DNA from: Batkoa obscura
Taxonomy: Eukaryota > Entomophthoromycota > Entomophthoromycetes > Entomophthorales > Batkoaceae
Reading direction: 5' to 3'
Length of the DNA stretch: 64,000 nt
NCBI GenBank assembly: GCA_030770535.1
Contig: JASVEC010000030.1
Coordinates: 372,001 to 436,000 of the forward strand
Shown: piece after piece, positions 32,641 to 45,469 of the stretch
How the letters are laid out: the number at the start of each line of letters is the position of its first letter
Position numbering within the stretch: the stretch's first letter is position 1
The notes under the pieces: model-generated
What the model was told of the DNA's origin: nothing
What the model saw: only the letters and a program-made list of their open reading frames with translations
Databases searched by the model: none
Position numbers and translations under genes: made by a program

Positions 32641-34228
32641 AACAAAATTGGTAATTTAATTATCAATAATAAAAAAACAGATATAATTTTTAAAAAGTAT
32701 GAAAAAAACAAGAATATGGAATATATATATAGAAAATATAAAGTGTCAAAAAGTATTTACATCTTATTAAATACTATAATAAACCATATTATTATCCAGT
32801 ATCTGATAAACAAATAAAAAATAATTTAATTTAATTAAAGTTATAAAGTTTATAAAAAATAAACTTAAAAGATTAGCCTGTGAAATCTGATATTCAATGA
32901 TTGGAGTCAAAATTAATTCTTACTTGATTAACTAGCTGTAAGTCGAAAGGTCTTAGTTTATGTAACTAAGATAGACTTGCATTGTGAAGAATAGCACGTA
33001 ATAGGCTATGGGCTATGTAAGACAAATAGAATAGGCAATACTACTGTAAAACCTACATCAAATGCTATCAGAAGGACTTAATGACTTTATTAAAGGTATG
33101 ATATCAGGGAATAATTCAGTTAAAAAGCCTCGAATTATTATGCTCTAAAAACCTCTTTTGTACTCTAATAAATATGGATATCAAAACGAGAAGATAATAT
33201 TCTTTGCGATGAAGTTAGAAATCCTCACAGCAAATCAAAATAAGGGATTCTGAATTGTGCCTAAACTTGAGAACATAACAACTCAAGTAATTATTGTGTT
33301 ATAATTAACTATAGGGCTGACAAAGCGATATTTCACAAACCTTAGGCTATTTTATAAAAATAATAAGAAATTTAAATATTTAAATATTTACTAAGTAAGT
33401 CAATAATTTATTAGATGACAGAAATCAATTGATAAATATCATCATTTAAGTTATTAATAACTAAATTAACAGATAGTCAAAAAACAAATAATTATAGCAA
33501 TAAATAAAAGCTATTGTTATATTGCTTGTATTACACAAGGATGGTTAATTATAATATTGAGGCTAACCGCTCCCTTCGATGGAGCTATTTATTAACTTAG
33601 TGATATATTAACAATATAATTATAACATTGAGATAATTTATTTATTTGATGGCAAATCTGTAACGTTCGCTATAAAGCAGTCAATAGTAAATACTTCTCA
33701 ATGAAGTTTTATAGAAATATGTATTTATTTAACACTACAGCTTTGATTAATATTAATATATATCTATTATATTGGTAAAAGCCTTGTTAATCTAGGAATT
33801 TTTATTAGATCTAGTAGAAATTCAGCTAACTTACAATATAAATTACAATAAAACAATTTAAAGCTGTATCCCTGGGTACTTTTGTTTCTTGATAAAAAAT
33901 TTATAAAATTTATAAAATTTTAAGCAAAGTTTTTAAAATACAAAATATTTAGAAATTGGATAAAAAATGAAATTAATTTGAACCCCCCATATTTAGAAAC
34001 ACAAAAGATCTTTAAATAGTAAAAAATTGAATTAAATCAATAACAATAGCATAAAATGAAATACTTTTAAATATAAATAAAACATCTAATTCCCTATATT
34101 TAAAGATAAATATGACTTTCACATATAGTAAGTTCCATGTCTTTAAAGAATTTGATTTAGCATTATGTAATAGAGCTTTGTTTATTCTAATTTTAATACT
34201 TTATCATATATTTATTATTAAATTAATA
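32641..34228. other. Desert with one less AT-rich stretch
   Basis: No supported gene. Bases 32,940-33,320 are richer in G+C, with no recognisable frame. A short hairpin GCTCC-CTTCGAT-GGAGC occurs near 33,569-33,585. Confidence 0.4.
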
Positions 34229-34332
34229 TATGGTGATGCTTTTTTAGCTTCATCACTTTTTTGATCTTTTAAGCAATATTTGAGTATAAAAATTGGTAGT
34301 AAAATTGTTAAATACAAAGATACACCCCTATA
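34229..34332 (+). mobile_element. Foldback MITE copy M16
   Basis: Full-length forward copy, TATGGTGATG to ACCCCTATA, with several substitutions, including a worn core AAGCAATATTTGAGT. Confidence 0.82.
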
Positions 34333-34900
34333 TAGTTTCCCTAAAAGATTGATTTATTAATTTAATAGATTATAAAATTTTTTTACTTACAATTCATTTT
34401 TTCAATATTTATAATATTAAATATAAGTACCGGCTAAAGGAAACATGATATTTATATATATATAAACTTCAATCGGTTTAGTTATAAGCTGTAAAGTTTA
34501 ATACTCATTTAGTATATTTAAACAAATTTATATTAAAAATGAGAAAATAATTTGAATTTGAGGAAATTCCAACTCACTAAAATAGTTAAAAGCTTAGCAA
34601 TGATATTCTTTAAAGTTAGGAACTTTTTAAATTGTATGTCTTTAGAACATATTGATAAAAAATCATATTAATACTATAAAAAAGGCCTAAATAATTTTTT
34701 CAAATTATTCATCAAACATAAAAATATATATATGGACTATATAATAACTTTATTGAACATTTTCCCAAAAATAACTGAGATTATAAACAATTATAGATTA
34801 CACAATAATAGTATGAAAATTTAAAATTTCACCAACGACTTATTTTGTGATAGCAAGTTGTATTTATATTGAACGGTTTTTTGTAGAACTTGGCAAATAA
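34333..34900. other. Desert, no gene seen
   Basis: AT-rich sequence between two MITE copies, without supported features. Confidence 0.5.
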
Positions 34901-34998
34901 TATACGAATGTTTTTTCGGTTTCATTACTTTTTCCATGTTTTAAGCGCTATTTAAGTTGGAAGATTGTTAGCAAACTTAAACAAATACATCCCCACAT
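34901..34998 (+). mobile_element. Foldback MITE copy M17
   Basis: Forward copy with a worn 5' end (TATACGAATG), a good AAGCGCTATTTAAGT core and 3' end ACATCCCCACAT. Confidence 0.8.
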
Positions 34999-36166
34999 TT
35001 AATAATTTTAATACTCTTTAGTTATTTCAACCTTTTGTATAATTTCTAATAACAGGTTTCTAAATCACTTGTATATTTTGAACATTATATACATAAAATA
35101 TCAAGCCTTTGTTCCAAAATAACATATACATAAGAACACAATAAAAAAACTATAGTTTAACTATAGCTCAATTTTATTTTACAAATTAAGTTTTAAAAAA
35201 TAATTTAACATTTTTAGATACACTCTAAAATACAACTTGTGAATTTTCTTTAGTAAAAAGTAATAAAATCTTGTTGCTTTGGTCACATGGCAATCAGTTT
35301 TCATATATCGATAATTACAAATTCTATTTTAGTATCAGATAAAAATAAGAATCAATTTTAGTTATATAATTACTTGGTATTATTTTATCGTTTATTGTTT
35401 ATTGTTTATTTTTAGTATTATAATTCTAAATTGTGGCTATGTCTCTTTTTAATTCAAAAATAGTCCAAAACAAATAGCTTAGTTAATATTGGTAATAGGA
35501 TTTCAAATATATTAAATTCCCATAGCAAATAAATGACTAAAAAGTAATACTTTATTCTAGCTTATTACTAGATCGAATAAGCACATCACAAATCTTTATT
35601 TTAAACAATTCATGTTGGGAAATATTCTAAAATTTACTCATAATAATAATAATATATACCTATCTTGACTACTTCTAAGTCAGTATTATATAGTTTTAAC
35701 ATATAAATCAATGCTGTAACTATAAATTAATGGCATTGGATAATAAAGGCAATCGAAATTTATATAATTCAAACTAATTAATTGTTTCTAGTAAATGTTG
35801 TCAAGAGAATTTTGCAACAAATGAAATAATTTCACGCTACTTTTAATATGCATGAGTTCGTATATTTTTTTTCTAAATAGAAGAATGATTTCATCAGATG
35901 AACGTAGCGCATAGTTTTATTGGAGAAGACTAATAATGAATTACCTTTACAGACCCAAGGTTGGTGCTATGAAAATAATTTCTATTTTTAATTTTACAGT
36001 TAAACAAATTAAAATTGATGAAATAAAATCAAACTTTATCTATTCATTTTTTGATTTAACTAAAATAGCTTTTTTGTTTATTTAATAAAGTAGTATTATA
36101 GCTTAGCTTTATTCAATAATAAAATTAAACTCTTATACTCTATTTATTTAGTTAAGTTTCTTTCAA
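34999..36166. other. Intergenic stretch upstream of the PAS-GATA gene
   Basis: About 1.2 kb with no supported frame. The right part presumably holds the promoter of the PAS-GATA gene. Confidence 0.5.
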
Positions 36167-38192
36167 ATGACTGCAACGCATTCTTGCTTTTGGGCTTTGC
36201 TATCTTCCGAAGATTTCAGCTTCATTTATATATCAAATAATGTACGAAGGCTAGAACCAGTTTTAGGTGTAAATTTTATTGGATCTCAGTTATATGGTAT
36301 AGTATTGCCAACTGAAGTGCCAAGGATGAGGAAGGATCTCAACGTATTTAAGGTTTCTTCTAGCTTTAATGGTGCCGCAATAAGGTACTCTTATTTTGTG
36401 ACTATTGTATATTTTCTAATTTTATTTCAGATGTTCTGCTTATAACTTTGCAACTATTCAGGATTCAGCTCCTTATCAATATCAACGTCCACCATCTTCC
36501 TTGGCTGCTTTGAACCTTCCTTACTCTACCTACACATTGATGATACAGGCTATTACTTCTCAAGTAACTATGGCAATGTTTCATATTGATGAAGACTTTT
36601 TAAATAAGAAAATGGCTAACTCTAAGGTTGATTGCTTCCATAACTATGACCATTCAGTAAAAGATTTTATTTATTATTTTTATTTTATCTAATTTTTATA
36701 GGAAATTGAATTTGTCCGTCATTGTTTAGATAATTTTGAACTTTCAAATTTAAGCAATTTATCCTTAAACCCTTTTTCTGGACAATCTATCCCAAACAGT
36801 CCAACTTATAGGGATCACACTATTACTCCAACTAGGTCCTTCCTTATTTATGATACCTACACCCCGCGTGTTATTTTAGCTTGGCCAAAAAACAGTTTTT
36901 CCAATTTAATTCAAAATCCAAACCAAGCTGTACCAACTGAAGGATTAGATCTGTTATTGCATCGCATTGACTCAGAAAGGTTGTACAAAGGGTTTAATGA
37001 ATTTCTTCAAACTTACCAGTTGCATCGCCGTATTTCATTTCTTTCACAAGTAGAAAATTATACTGGAGATCGTCTTGAGCAAGTAATTTATTGTATTGGC
37101 AATATCGCTATTGCTTGCTCCCAAACAGTATCTGCTATCAATTATCAAGCACAACCGGCACCAAATTCACTCAATAATTCTCGCAGTCTATCGTTTTCTC
37201 GTGGACATGAGTTGGTAATATTAGTTAAACATTTGATGCAGCTTTATTAACCCCTTTATTTAGAATAATGAATATGAGATACATAAAAAAATGTCAGCAC
37301 CAGTATTAATGGATATGCAAAATAATGGTAATGGTTTTTATCAACAACCTCAACGAACTAGCTTGAACGTAAGTAAACACTATGGCCAAACATTACATCA
37401 AAATGATTCTCCTCAAACTCTTCATCGTGTCAGGTCAACCACTCTGCTTCCAGTAGATTCAAGCGATGACTTAATTCCCAAAAAATCTGTTTCCAACGAA
37501 TCTATGATTTATCATGTAAATTATTTTCATTTATATTTAATTAATCTAATTTTCTGTTAGAGTAATAGACCTAGAAGTACTTCTACCAGTGTAAAGGGGA
37601 GCAGTAAGTTATTTTCCTTCTTGCCCTCTTTGCCCCACATCAATATGAATTTATTACCCCTTAAAGGGCGAAATAATAATAAATCCAATAGAAATTCTGA
37701 AGCTTCATTAGAAAAGCCTACTCTCCCACCTATATCTTATATGACACAATCAATGTCTCATCCCGAAAATCCAACTGTAACCTCTTTGCCGAGCTTTAAT
37801 CATTTAGTGGCATCTGGAGGATCAAGTCAAGCTCCTTTATCATCACCTCACAGTATGTACACTGATGGTTCAAATGGATCTAAAAAGAATTCAATGTCAC
37901 ATATTAATCCCAACCAAGCACACATTCACAATGGTGCTGACCCAGTTTTGATATCACCATTGCTTACAAGTCCTGTTCGACAATGTCTTTCTTGTCATAC
38001 CACTAGCTCCCCAGAATGGCGCCGTGGGCCTAGAGGCCAAAAAACGTAAGTGATAATGGTTTTTAAATGATAAGTATTAAATTTTTATTTAGATTATGTA
38101 ACGCATGTGGGCTAAAGTATTCACGCCAACTTAAAGCGCTTCGAATGCAAAACCGCACTGAGGTTACTTCGAATGTTCATTTGACCAACTAA
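36167..38192 (+). CDS. PAS-domain GATA zinc-finger regulator, white-collar-2-like
   Basis: Six exons (36167-36384, 36431-36656, 36702-37214, 37264-37515, 37561-38045, 38093-38192) give 597 residues in one frame. A PAS domain lies near the N-terminus (SFIYISNNVRRLEPVLGVNFIG, then YGIVLPTEVPRM). The middle is low complexity. At the C-terminus is one GATA finger of the white-collar type: CLSCHTTSSPEWRRGPRGQK joined over the last intron to TLCNACGLKYSRQL. Proteins of this layout act in light and stress responses, WC-2 as partner of the photoreceptor WC-1. No flavin-binding LOV signature (GRNCRFLQ) is seen, so this is not WC-1-like. The second exon could end earlier at a GTTGAT donor; the GTAAAA donor was chosen. 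Its exact target genes are unknown. Confidence 0.9.
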
Positions 38193-38331
38193 AAGTGGGG
38201 ACTTTTTAAGTATTTTTTTAAGGAATTCAACTTGTTTTGCAATTTTTTATAGAAGCTTAAGCTTCAATTTTAATCATTTTATTGGGATCCAAGAGATTCA
38301 ATTTTTAATTCCATTTGAGGATGGCTTAAGT

Positions 38332-38601
38332 TTAATAGCTGGGCTTTGATTTCTTTTTCGATGTCTTTATCACGCTTTCATTTTTTTGTTTTAATATAAT
38401 ATGCTCTAATTTTGATAAATTTTCTAATTTTAGTGATATCTTTTTGTTCTTTTTTAAATCCCCTTTATTTAAAAGGGTTAATTTATAATTTGGGTTATTG
38501 GATTTTTTTTCATCTATTCTGGCAATTTTACTATTATACTTACTTTTTTGTAACAATAGTTTTGAGAGCCTAATCACATCGACAAATTGCCATACTCTCA
38601 T
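38332..38601 (-). CDS. Small basic hypothetical protein
   Basis: A single frame of 89 residues, very rich in Lys and ending KTSKKKSKPSY, convergent with the PAS-GATA gene and 140 bp from its end. I do not recognise a domain. The composition would suit an RNA- or ribosome-associated protein, but an AT-rich genome also gives such frames by chance. No intron is apparent. Confidence 0.3.
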   Translation of the reverse strand: MRVWQFVDVIRLSKLLLQKSKYNSKIARIDEKKSNNPNYKLTLLNKGDLKKNKKISLKLENLSKLEHIILKQKNESVIKTSKKKSKPSY

Positions 38602-39447
38602 TGAATAACAAAACTATAAATAAATTATGATATATTTATAGAGTTTTATAGAATAAGTTATATTGATATTTACATCAGATAGCATAGCCAAAATACCTCA
38701 AACTATCAAAAGTTGTTTAGTCAGCTATAAGTTAATATTAAAATAATTAATTCAATATAATCAAATTGAAAAGCTTTTACTTACTTTTATTATTTATCTG
38801 TGTGTTTTAGTTTTACTGGTCACTTGTGAGCTCGCTATACTTTCAAGGATTTTATGGAAAGCTATTAATAATAATAAAATATCACAAAATATATGTTTTT
38901 TATAAATTAAAGTTTACTAAATGTAGTAATTTTAAAAGTTTATTTAAATTCCTTAATTATGAGGGACATTGCTGGTGACATTTGTATAGTAGTTATTCTT
39001 TATATCAAAGGTATATGGTTATCTCATGAAGCCTCTATGAAATTATGAAAGTAATAGTGAGTGATGAAAAAATTGTGAAATAAATTTTTTTATCATTATA
39101 AAGTGATATTAATAACTTAAATAAACTTTGAATAATCTTGCTATTCTTTTTTGTTTATAGTAATTTTTAGATATACTTTAGTTATAGAATTAGAATCCAT
39201 AAATCCATGAATGAATTTAAAATATATTGGATAAAATATTAGGTTTCCCCAAAATAACTTTAATTTTCTGGTCATAAAAAATGCTAAAGCCATTGATTGC
39301 AGCAGTAATTTTTTTTGCATAGAGCTAGCTACATTGAAGAATGTGATGTTACAGTTCTATACTTTTATTCATTTTCTATTAGAAAACAATTTGGAGTACT
39401 CTTTTTCATTACTTGTTCTATTTTGTGAGTAATTTGAAATTTAAAAA
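38602..39447. other. Intergenic, no gene seen
   Basis: AT-rich stretch between the small basic frame and a MITE copy. Nothing else supported. Confidence 0.5.
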
Positions 39448-39550
39448 TATGGAGGTGTTTTTTTTGGCTTCATTACTTTTTTCATCTTTTGAGCACTATT
39501 TGAGCGGAAAAATTGTTAATATTCTTAAACACAAAAATACATCCTCATAT
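39448..39550 (+). mobile_element. Foldback MITE copy M18
   Basis: Full-length forward copy, TATGGAGGTG to ACATCCTCATAT; a few bases are missing in the right arm (TTGTTAATATTCTTAAAC). Confidence 0.86.
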
Positions 39551-39820
39551 GTTAGTTGATTTCTTCAATAGAAAAAACAGCACTTATTTTCTTGATGTTG
39601 TTTAGTTAACCTTTTATAATAAATTGGAATTGGAAAAGTTGTGCCTTGGGATTAAATTCAACTATATTATAAGCTAAATAATATATATTGTTACTATCTA
39701 GTGTATATGGTAGCGATATTCTTTGAAAAAAGGTTACTTAGTTTAAATACGTTTATTATGCTTTTGAGTTAGTGAGTAAGTCTGAAAGGGTGAAGTGAGA
39801 ATTTGACCAAATGATTAATA

Positions 39821-39926
39821 TATGGGAGTGTTTTTTTTTATTTCATTATTTTTTCCATTTTTTAAGCGCTATTTGAGTGGAAAATTTATTAGTAAAGTTC
39901 TTAAGCACAAAAATACATCCCCATAT
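39821..39926 (+). mobile_element. Foldback MITE copy M19
   Basis: Full-length forward copy, TATGGGAGTG to ACATCCCCATAT, close to the family consensus. It lies 165 bp upstream of the start codon of the oxygenase gene, nearer a gene start than any other copy. Confidence 0.9.
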
Positions 39927-40090
39927 GTAGATCAAAAAGTAGTATTTGGGCAGATCCTCCGCTCCTTCAAGCTTGACTACTAACCCAAAATATATAACAT
40001 CAAAAAATTGCATTTTTCTTTTACTTAAAACAACTGAATTTACATTTTAAAAAGCATGTTGAAATTTAAGTTCAATTTTTAATTTACTAA

Positions 40091-41306
40091 ATGCTTATAT
40101 TAGATTTAAGTAATGGTTTATCAAATGGTGGATTGAGTAAAGAAGATGAAGTTTATCAAGATAAAAAACAAAAGATTTTAGAAGCTATAAGAGCTTTTGG
40201 TATTCTGATTTAATTATTGAAATTAGTAATAAAAAGGTTTTTTTATGTTAAAAATGAGAAAATAACCGATGACGAAATTAAAAAGATGTTCAAGATCGTA
40301 ATTCAATATTATTTAAAATGAGTTTATATTAAACCAATCATAGATGAAAAGCTATTTCTCTCAAAAAGAAGAAGTAAAGGAATGTGATTTACTTGAAGAA
40401 AATTTTGGCTATTGTAAATTAGGTCAGGAAAGATAAATTAGATAAATCTAAGTAATGGCTATATTTAATTTTTAGACTATCAGAAGAGTACGAATTTGAC
40501 TATAAAGAAGCATTCAATCTACCTCCAAATTTTAACCATTTTAATCAAAGCTTACCAGAAATATTTGAAAAAAATAGACTATTTTTAGATGACTTTACAA
40601 AGGTATGAATTTAAAATTAACGCTATACTAATTACTTATATCCAAATAGAAATGTAACAAAATCTCACAAGCTGTATTAAGTGAAATAGCCCTTGCCTTG
40701 GATCTAGATAAACACTTCTTTTATAAAGCGCATGAGTTTGAAGATAAATGGTGTAGTATTATACGTGCTCTACATTATCCTCCTTTGTCTAAAGATGTAG
40801 AATTAGAAAAGGTTACTAGAGCTGAAAGGTAAAATTAGTTAAAGGATAACATGTAATTATTAATAGTTAGTCATTCAGATTGTGGTACACTTACATTACT
40901 TTTCCAAGATAAAGCGGAAGATGGAGAAGACAATTATGGTTTACAAGTATTAAAAAGTAAAACTAGCTCAAAGTGGATTAATATGCCATACAGAAATGGA
41001 TATGTTATTGCCAATATAGCTGATTTACTTTCTGTTTGGACAGAAGGCAAACTTTGTTCTACAAAAAATAGGGTTGTTTTACCACCTGTGTCTAAGCTGG
41101 ATACTCATCGGTATGTGAATGCTTTTTATATTATTGTAAATATTAATGATGATTTTAGTTATTCTGTTGCTTATTTTTTATACCCTAAACCCGATTTTCT
41201 TATCTCGCCTATCAGGAGTATAGAAAATGAAGACAGGTATGGGAAGTCAAGTAAATTATTTGAGTTGGCTTCTTTCCTTTTGGAAAATTTGGTTCGATTT
41301 TTTTAA
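40091..41306 (+). pseudogene. Isopenicillin-N-synthase-like 2OG-Fe(II) oxygenase gene, apparently decaying
   Basis: The family signature is clear after joining exons: AIRAFG then FFYVKNEKITDDEIKKMF, LGQERLSEEYEFDYKEAFNLP, SQAVLSEIALAL, SHSDCGTLTLLFQDK, WINMPYRNGYVIANIADLL, NRVVLPPVS and, across the last intron (41111-41158), HRYSVAYFLYPKPDFLISP. These enzymes use iron, 2-oxoglutarate and oxygen. Three faults suggest loss of function: the second iron-ligand His (normally HRV) is Asn (KNRVV); a T run after the first intron (about 40,238-40,244) is one base short for the frame; and the intron inside GQER/LSEE (starting about 40,433) begins AT instead of GT. The HSD pair and the RxS motif remain. 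It may be a recent pseudogene, or the short T run may be an assembly error. Confidence 0.75.
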
Positions 41307-41758
41307 ATAAATATTAGTGGCCAATTGTTATGTGAGTGTTCCTTAGTATTCTAAAACAATATATATCTATAAATAATGATTAATACCCAGAATTTTTTAT
41401 AGTAGGACTTATGTGTATTTTTTTAGTTAATCTATTACTTTTCTATACTATATTCTTTCTGATTTCTATGACGAAAGCAGTTCTATTTAAATAAATACTT
41501 TTTGAATTAAATATCCTTAATTTCAAATACTTTTAAATCACAATATTAAGACAACTGCTTTTTATATATATAGAACATTACATCAAGTAATCTTACTATG
41601 AAATTTGTTAAACAAAAAGTCACAAACTATAGTCAATATAACATTATTAATTAACAAATTATTACTAATCTTTTTCGATTACTTAATAAATCCATTTATT
41701 TATTCAATTAAACTGTTTAAATGGCATCTAGAAATAAAGTTAATTTAAATAAATAAAG
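41307..41758. other. Intergenic between convergent genes
   Basis: About 450 bp of AT-rich sequence between the 3' ends of the oxygenase and OSCP genes. No other feature seen. Confidence 0.6.
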
Positions 41759-42586
41759 TTATATTATATTACCAGTTAAAGCTTTAGTAAGCTTGTTAAT
41801 CTTAGAAGAAACAGAAAGATCAATAGTCTTGTCACCGAAATCAACTATAAGTCCACCAAGGATAGTTGGTTTAACCTAATGATATTAGCATCTTATTATA
41901 TATATATAATTTAATCTTACTTGGTTTTTGATAGAAATGGTTTTTGAACCAGAAGCTAATTTACTCTTAGTCAAAGTATCTTTAAGTTGTTTTAATACAT
42001 CGTTTTCAAGGGGCTAAAATCAATAATTAATATTGAAAAAAGGTTGAAATTAAACATTCTTACTTGAGCACTAGTAACAGTAATTTGTAATTCCCCACGG
42101 TGGGCGGAGATCAAGGATTTGAAAGCGGTAATGATTTTATCAGACTCACTAAGGCGAGAGTTTTCAATAAGAACATCAAAGAAATTTTTAGTGGTGGTAT
42201 TAGCTTTGACAGAGCCAAGGAGAGTTTCAATAACTCTCTTTTTGTCACCAAATTTAAGGGTTGGATCTTCAAGAATTACTTTAAGTTGAGCACTCTTTTC
42301 TAAATGAGATTGTACTTTGCTTAAATCACTATCAACAGCGTCAAGGGTATTGTTTTTAACAGCTGCGGTGTATAAGGCAGTAGCATAACGTCCTTCAATA
42401 CCATGGAGGGAAAGTGGAACCTTATGATTTAATTAATTTGTGAAAAATAGCAATAGTGATTTTTTTACTTGAACAGTTTTGGCAGCGGTAGCGTAACCAC
42501 GAGTAAGCTAAAAGAATAGGTTAGTTTTTATTTAACAAAGCAATGTTTTAATTGAATACTTTAAGGGCTCTGATAACAGCAGACAT
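41759..42586 (-). CDS. ATP5: Mitochondrial ATP synthase subunit OSCP
   Basis: Five exons (42586-42560, 42507-42469, 42420-42064, 42013-41921, 41875-41759) encode 210 residues. OSCP joins the F1 head to the peripheral stalk of ATP synthase in the mitochondrial inner membrane. The N-terminus [19 protein letters not shown] is a basic, Ser/Ala-rich targeting peptide. [14 protein letters not shown], then [24 protein letters not shown] and the C-terminal [21 protein letters not shown] are family signatures. The first exon codes for only nine residues. Base composition is less AT-rich than in its neighbours, which fits a highly expressed gene. Confidence 0.96.
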
Positions 42587-43874
42587 TTTAAGATATGTAA
42601 TTCAAAAAGGCTAAAATTTGAATCGTAGGTTAAGATTACACTTCATCTGATTGCTATGAATTTCGGTTCAATCCCAAATTGGATTATGGGAATGACAATT
42701 TAATTAATTCAATTTTTTATGTGGTGGCAAATTATTTGTTGAAATCAAAAATGAAATACTAAAAATGAAATTTTAATTGTTATTTCGTTACTTTAATATA
42801 AAATCTTATTACTAAAGTTTATTCATGCCAACATGTAAGTAATGCAATCTTAAGGGTCTTCTGCTTCCATGGAATCACCAATAGGATTGATTGTTTGCTA
42901 ATCTAGAAATTGGTAGGGAATCGACCTTCATTTTTTGGAGTAAAATGATTATGTGGATACTTGATTATTTTATTGTCATCAATAAATTATAATTTGTATT
43001 TTTTTTTAGTATCCTTGTCAGTCACTTTAATAAGTGATGACTGATAAACTTCACTATATAGATTAAATGCTACATGTACTTGAATTACTAAGAAAAGTAT
43101 AGCTGTAGCGGCTAACATTTATTTTTTTAACTAAATGTTAAAATTTCTGGGCTTTAATTTAACGCTTGTAATGCTCTTAGTTAACTAAGTGACTGTTGAG
43201 GTACATATAAGTGATAGAAATGGGGCTAACGAACTTAGGTTTAACTTTTAAGATAAAATAAAAAATTAGAGTAGAATTCATTAAATGCTTTTAGTTTGAA
43301 AATTAATGAGTATACTACTTCAATATGTTCTATTTATAGAAAAATTAATAAGAAATATATAAGAAATGTAAAATAGATTTTATTTAGAAACAGGTATTAT
43401 ATGTTGCTATGGTACACTGACTTTGATTATAATTTGATATTGGTAAACAATTTAAAATAGTATCAACAGGTCAATCCAGGATTAATTAATAATAACACTA
43501 AGGACTTATATCTTGCGAAATATCGTGGTGTATTCAAAATTAATAAGGAATCAGTGATACATAATAAATCGGATGTGATGCTGCACTCTGAACAAATTTC
43601 AATGGTATACTTAAAGTAGTTAGAAAGCTATTGTTTTTAATTTAGATAGTTATATGATAGTGTTTCATGTTACAAACAATATATGATATTGACAACATGC
43701 AATCGCATATTCTATTTAAAAATTTTTGATGCTTTTAAGTTCTAATATTTAATATAAAATCTTACTATATCGAAATTAGCCAAAAAACTTAGATTTAAAA
43801 TGCAAAAAAAATAAGACTAATCTAACTTGAAACTAACTTTTAAAAAATATCCTATTTATTTTACAATAAACAAA
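42587..43874. other. Intergenic between divergent OSCP and RlmN
   Basis: About 1.3 kb without a supported frame. A short imperfect hairpin (GTCAGTCACTT / AAGTGATGACTGA) lies near 43,018-43,048. No MITE copy is present. Confidence 0.5.
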
Positions 43875-45350
43875 ATGAACACAATAAAGAAACTTAACTT
43901 ACTAGGCCTAACTAAAGGAGAGTTGTTAGGTAGTATCAATCAATTTTATCCCAATTTAAAAAAGTATCAAATTGAACAGCTATGGCATTGGATTTATGTT
44001 AAAGGTATAATAATTAATTTAAAAGTTTTTATTTTGGTATTTAAATGGAATTTAGGAAAACAAGATATATCTTTAATGAGTAATTTATCCCAGAACTTTA
44101 GAGAGATATTAGATAATAACACAGAAATCAATTATGGAGAAGAAAAAGTAAATTCATACGCTTAACTAAATAAGAATGATTTACTAATCTAAAAATAAGA
44201 AATCATTGACCTCGATCGATGGTACAATCAAAAAAGTATTAGCATTTGACCAAAAAGTTTAATAGAAACAGTGATGATACCGGAAAACAAAAGAAAAACA
44301 TTATGTATATCCAGTCAAGTAGGATGCTCTTTAGCTTGTAAATTTTGCCATACAGGAACTCAAAAATTGTTAAGAAATTTGACAGCAGGTGAAGTTTTAG
44401 GCCAATATTTTTCAGTAGCTAAAATGATGAACGAGTTTCCATTAAATGAACTGAAAAAAAGAAAAATTAATAATATCGTTTTTATGGGACAAGGTAAGTT
44501 GTTTTGTAGATGATCTTTGTTTTTTAGTAATTGTTATCTTTTTATTTTTAGGTGAACCATTATATAATTATAGGTAATTTTCATAATTTAAAATAAAGAC
44601 TTTTTGACTAAAAGAATTTATAGAAATGTCTTTAAAGCAGTTAAAATCTTAACGGATACATCTGGTTTGAATTTTCCAAAGCATAAAATAATAATCTCTA
44701 CATCTGGAGTGACACCAATGATCTCAAAAATAGCTAGTGATCTACAAGTGGGTCTAGCTATTTCATTACATGCTGTCAATGATGATTTAAGAAATGAGTT
44801 AGTACCAATTAATAAAACTTATAATATTAAAGAGTTATTTAATGCTTGTAGTGAATATGTTAAATTATCAAACAATAATAATAAGAGAATTACTTTTGAG
44901 TAAGTTTATTATTTATTAATTAGGTTGTATTAATTACTTATTTAAAGATATGTAATGTTAAAAGGAGTCAATGACTCTATTAGTGAAGCTAATCAATTAG
45001 TTCGTTTATTATCGAATTTACCAGCACATGTTAATTTAATGTAAGTTAGTTATTATTTGTCAATTTTATTTTAACTAGTATTAACATTAATATTAACTTA
45101 AACAGCCCATTTAATCCATGGCCTGGCTCCAAATTCGAATGTAGTGATATATCAACAATACGTAATTTTGCTAATATTTTGTTAAATAAAAATTTGAAAA
45201 CAACTATTCGATTTTCAAGAGGAGATGGTAAATTCATTGCTATAATCGTAAACATCATTACTAATATTTTATTACTAAGATATTATGGCAGCCTGTGGAC
45301 AATTAAAATCCATTATATCAGATAAACAAAAATTAAATATAGAATTATAG
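43875..45350 (+). CDS. RlmN-type radical-SAM methyltransferase, with one apparent frameshift
   Basis: Exons at 43875-44004, 44056-44147, 44200-44493, 44552-44573, 44624-44899, 44948-45040, 45106-45227 and 45280-45350 rebuild an RlmN-like protein. RlmN methylates adenine C2 in 23S rRNA and tRNA. Key parts are present: [11 protein letters not shown], the CxxxCxxC iron-sulfur motif [56 protein letters not shown], and the C-terminal [11 protein letters not shown] with the second catalytic Cys. The run of five A at 44,252-44,256 is one short: with six the frame would pass from AFDQK into [10 protein letters not shown]. So the gene is newly broken or the base was lost in assembly. RlmN is bacterial and plastid-like and uncommon in fungi; here it may act in mitochondria, though I see no clear targeting peptide. 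Confidence 0.88.
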
Positions 45351-45469
45351 AATTAATAACTTAATAAAAAATAGACGATTAAATATTTAAAGTATATTGT
45401 ACATCATTATTATGGCCATTTATTTTTATATTTTATTAAAAAAATAGATTCTAATTATTTTTTTATCGA

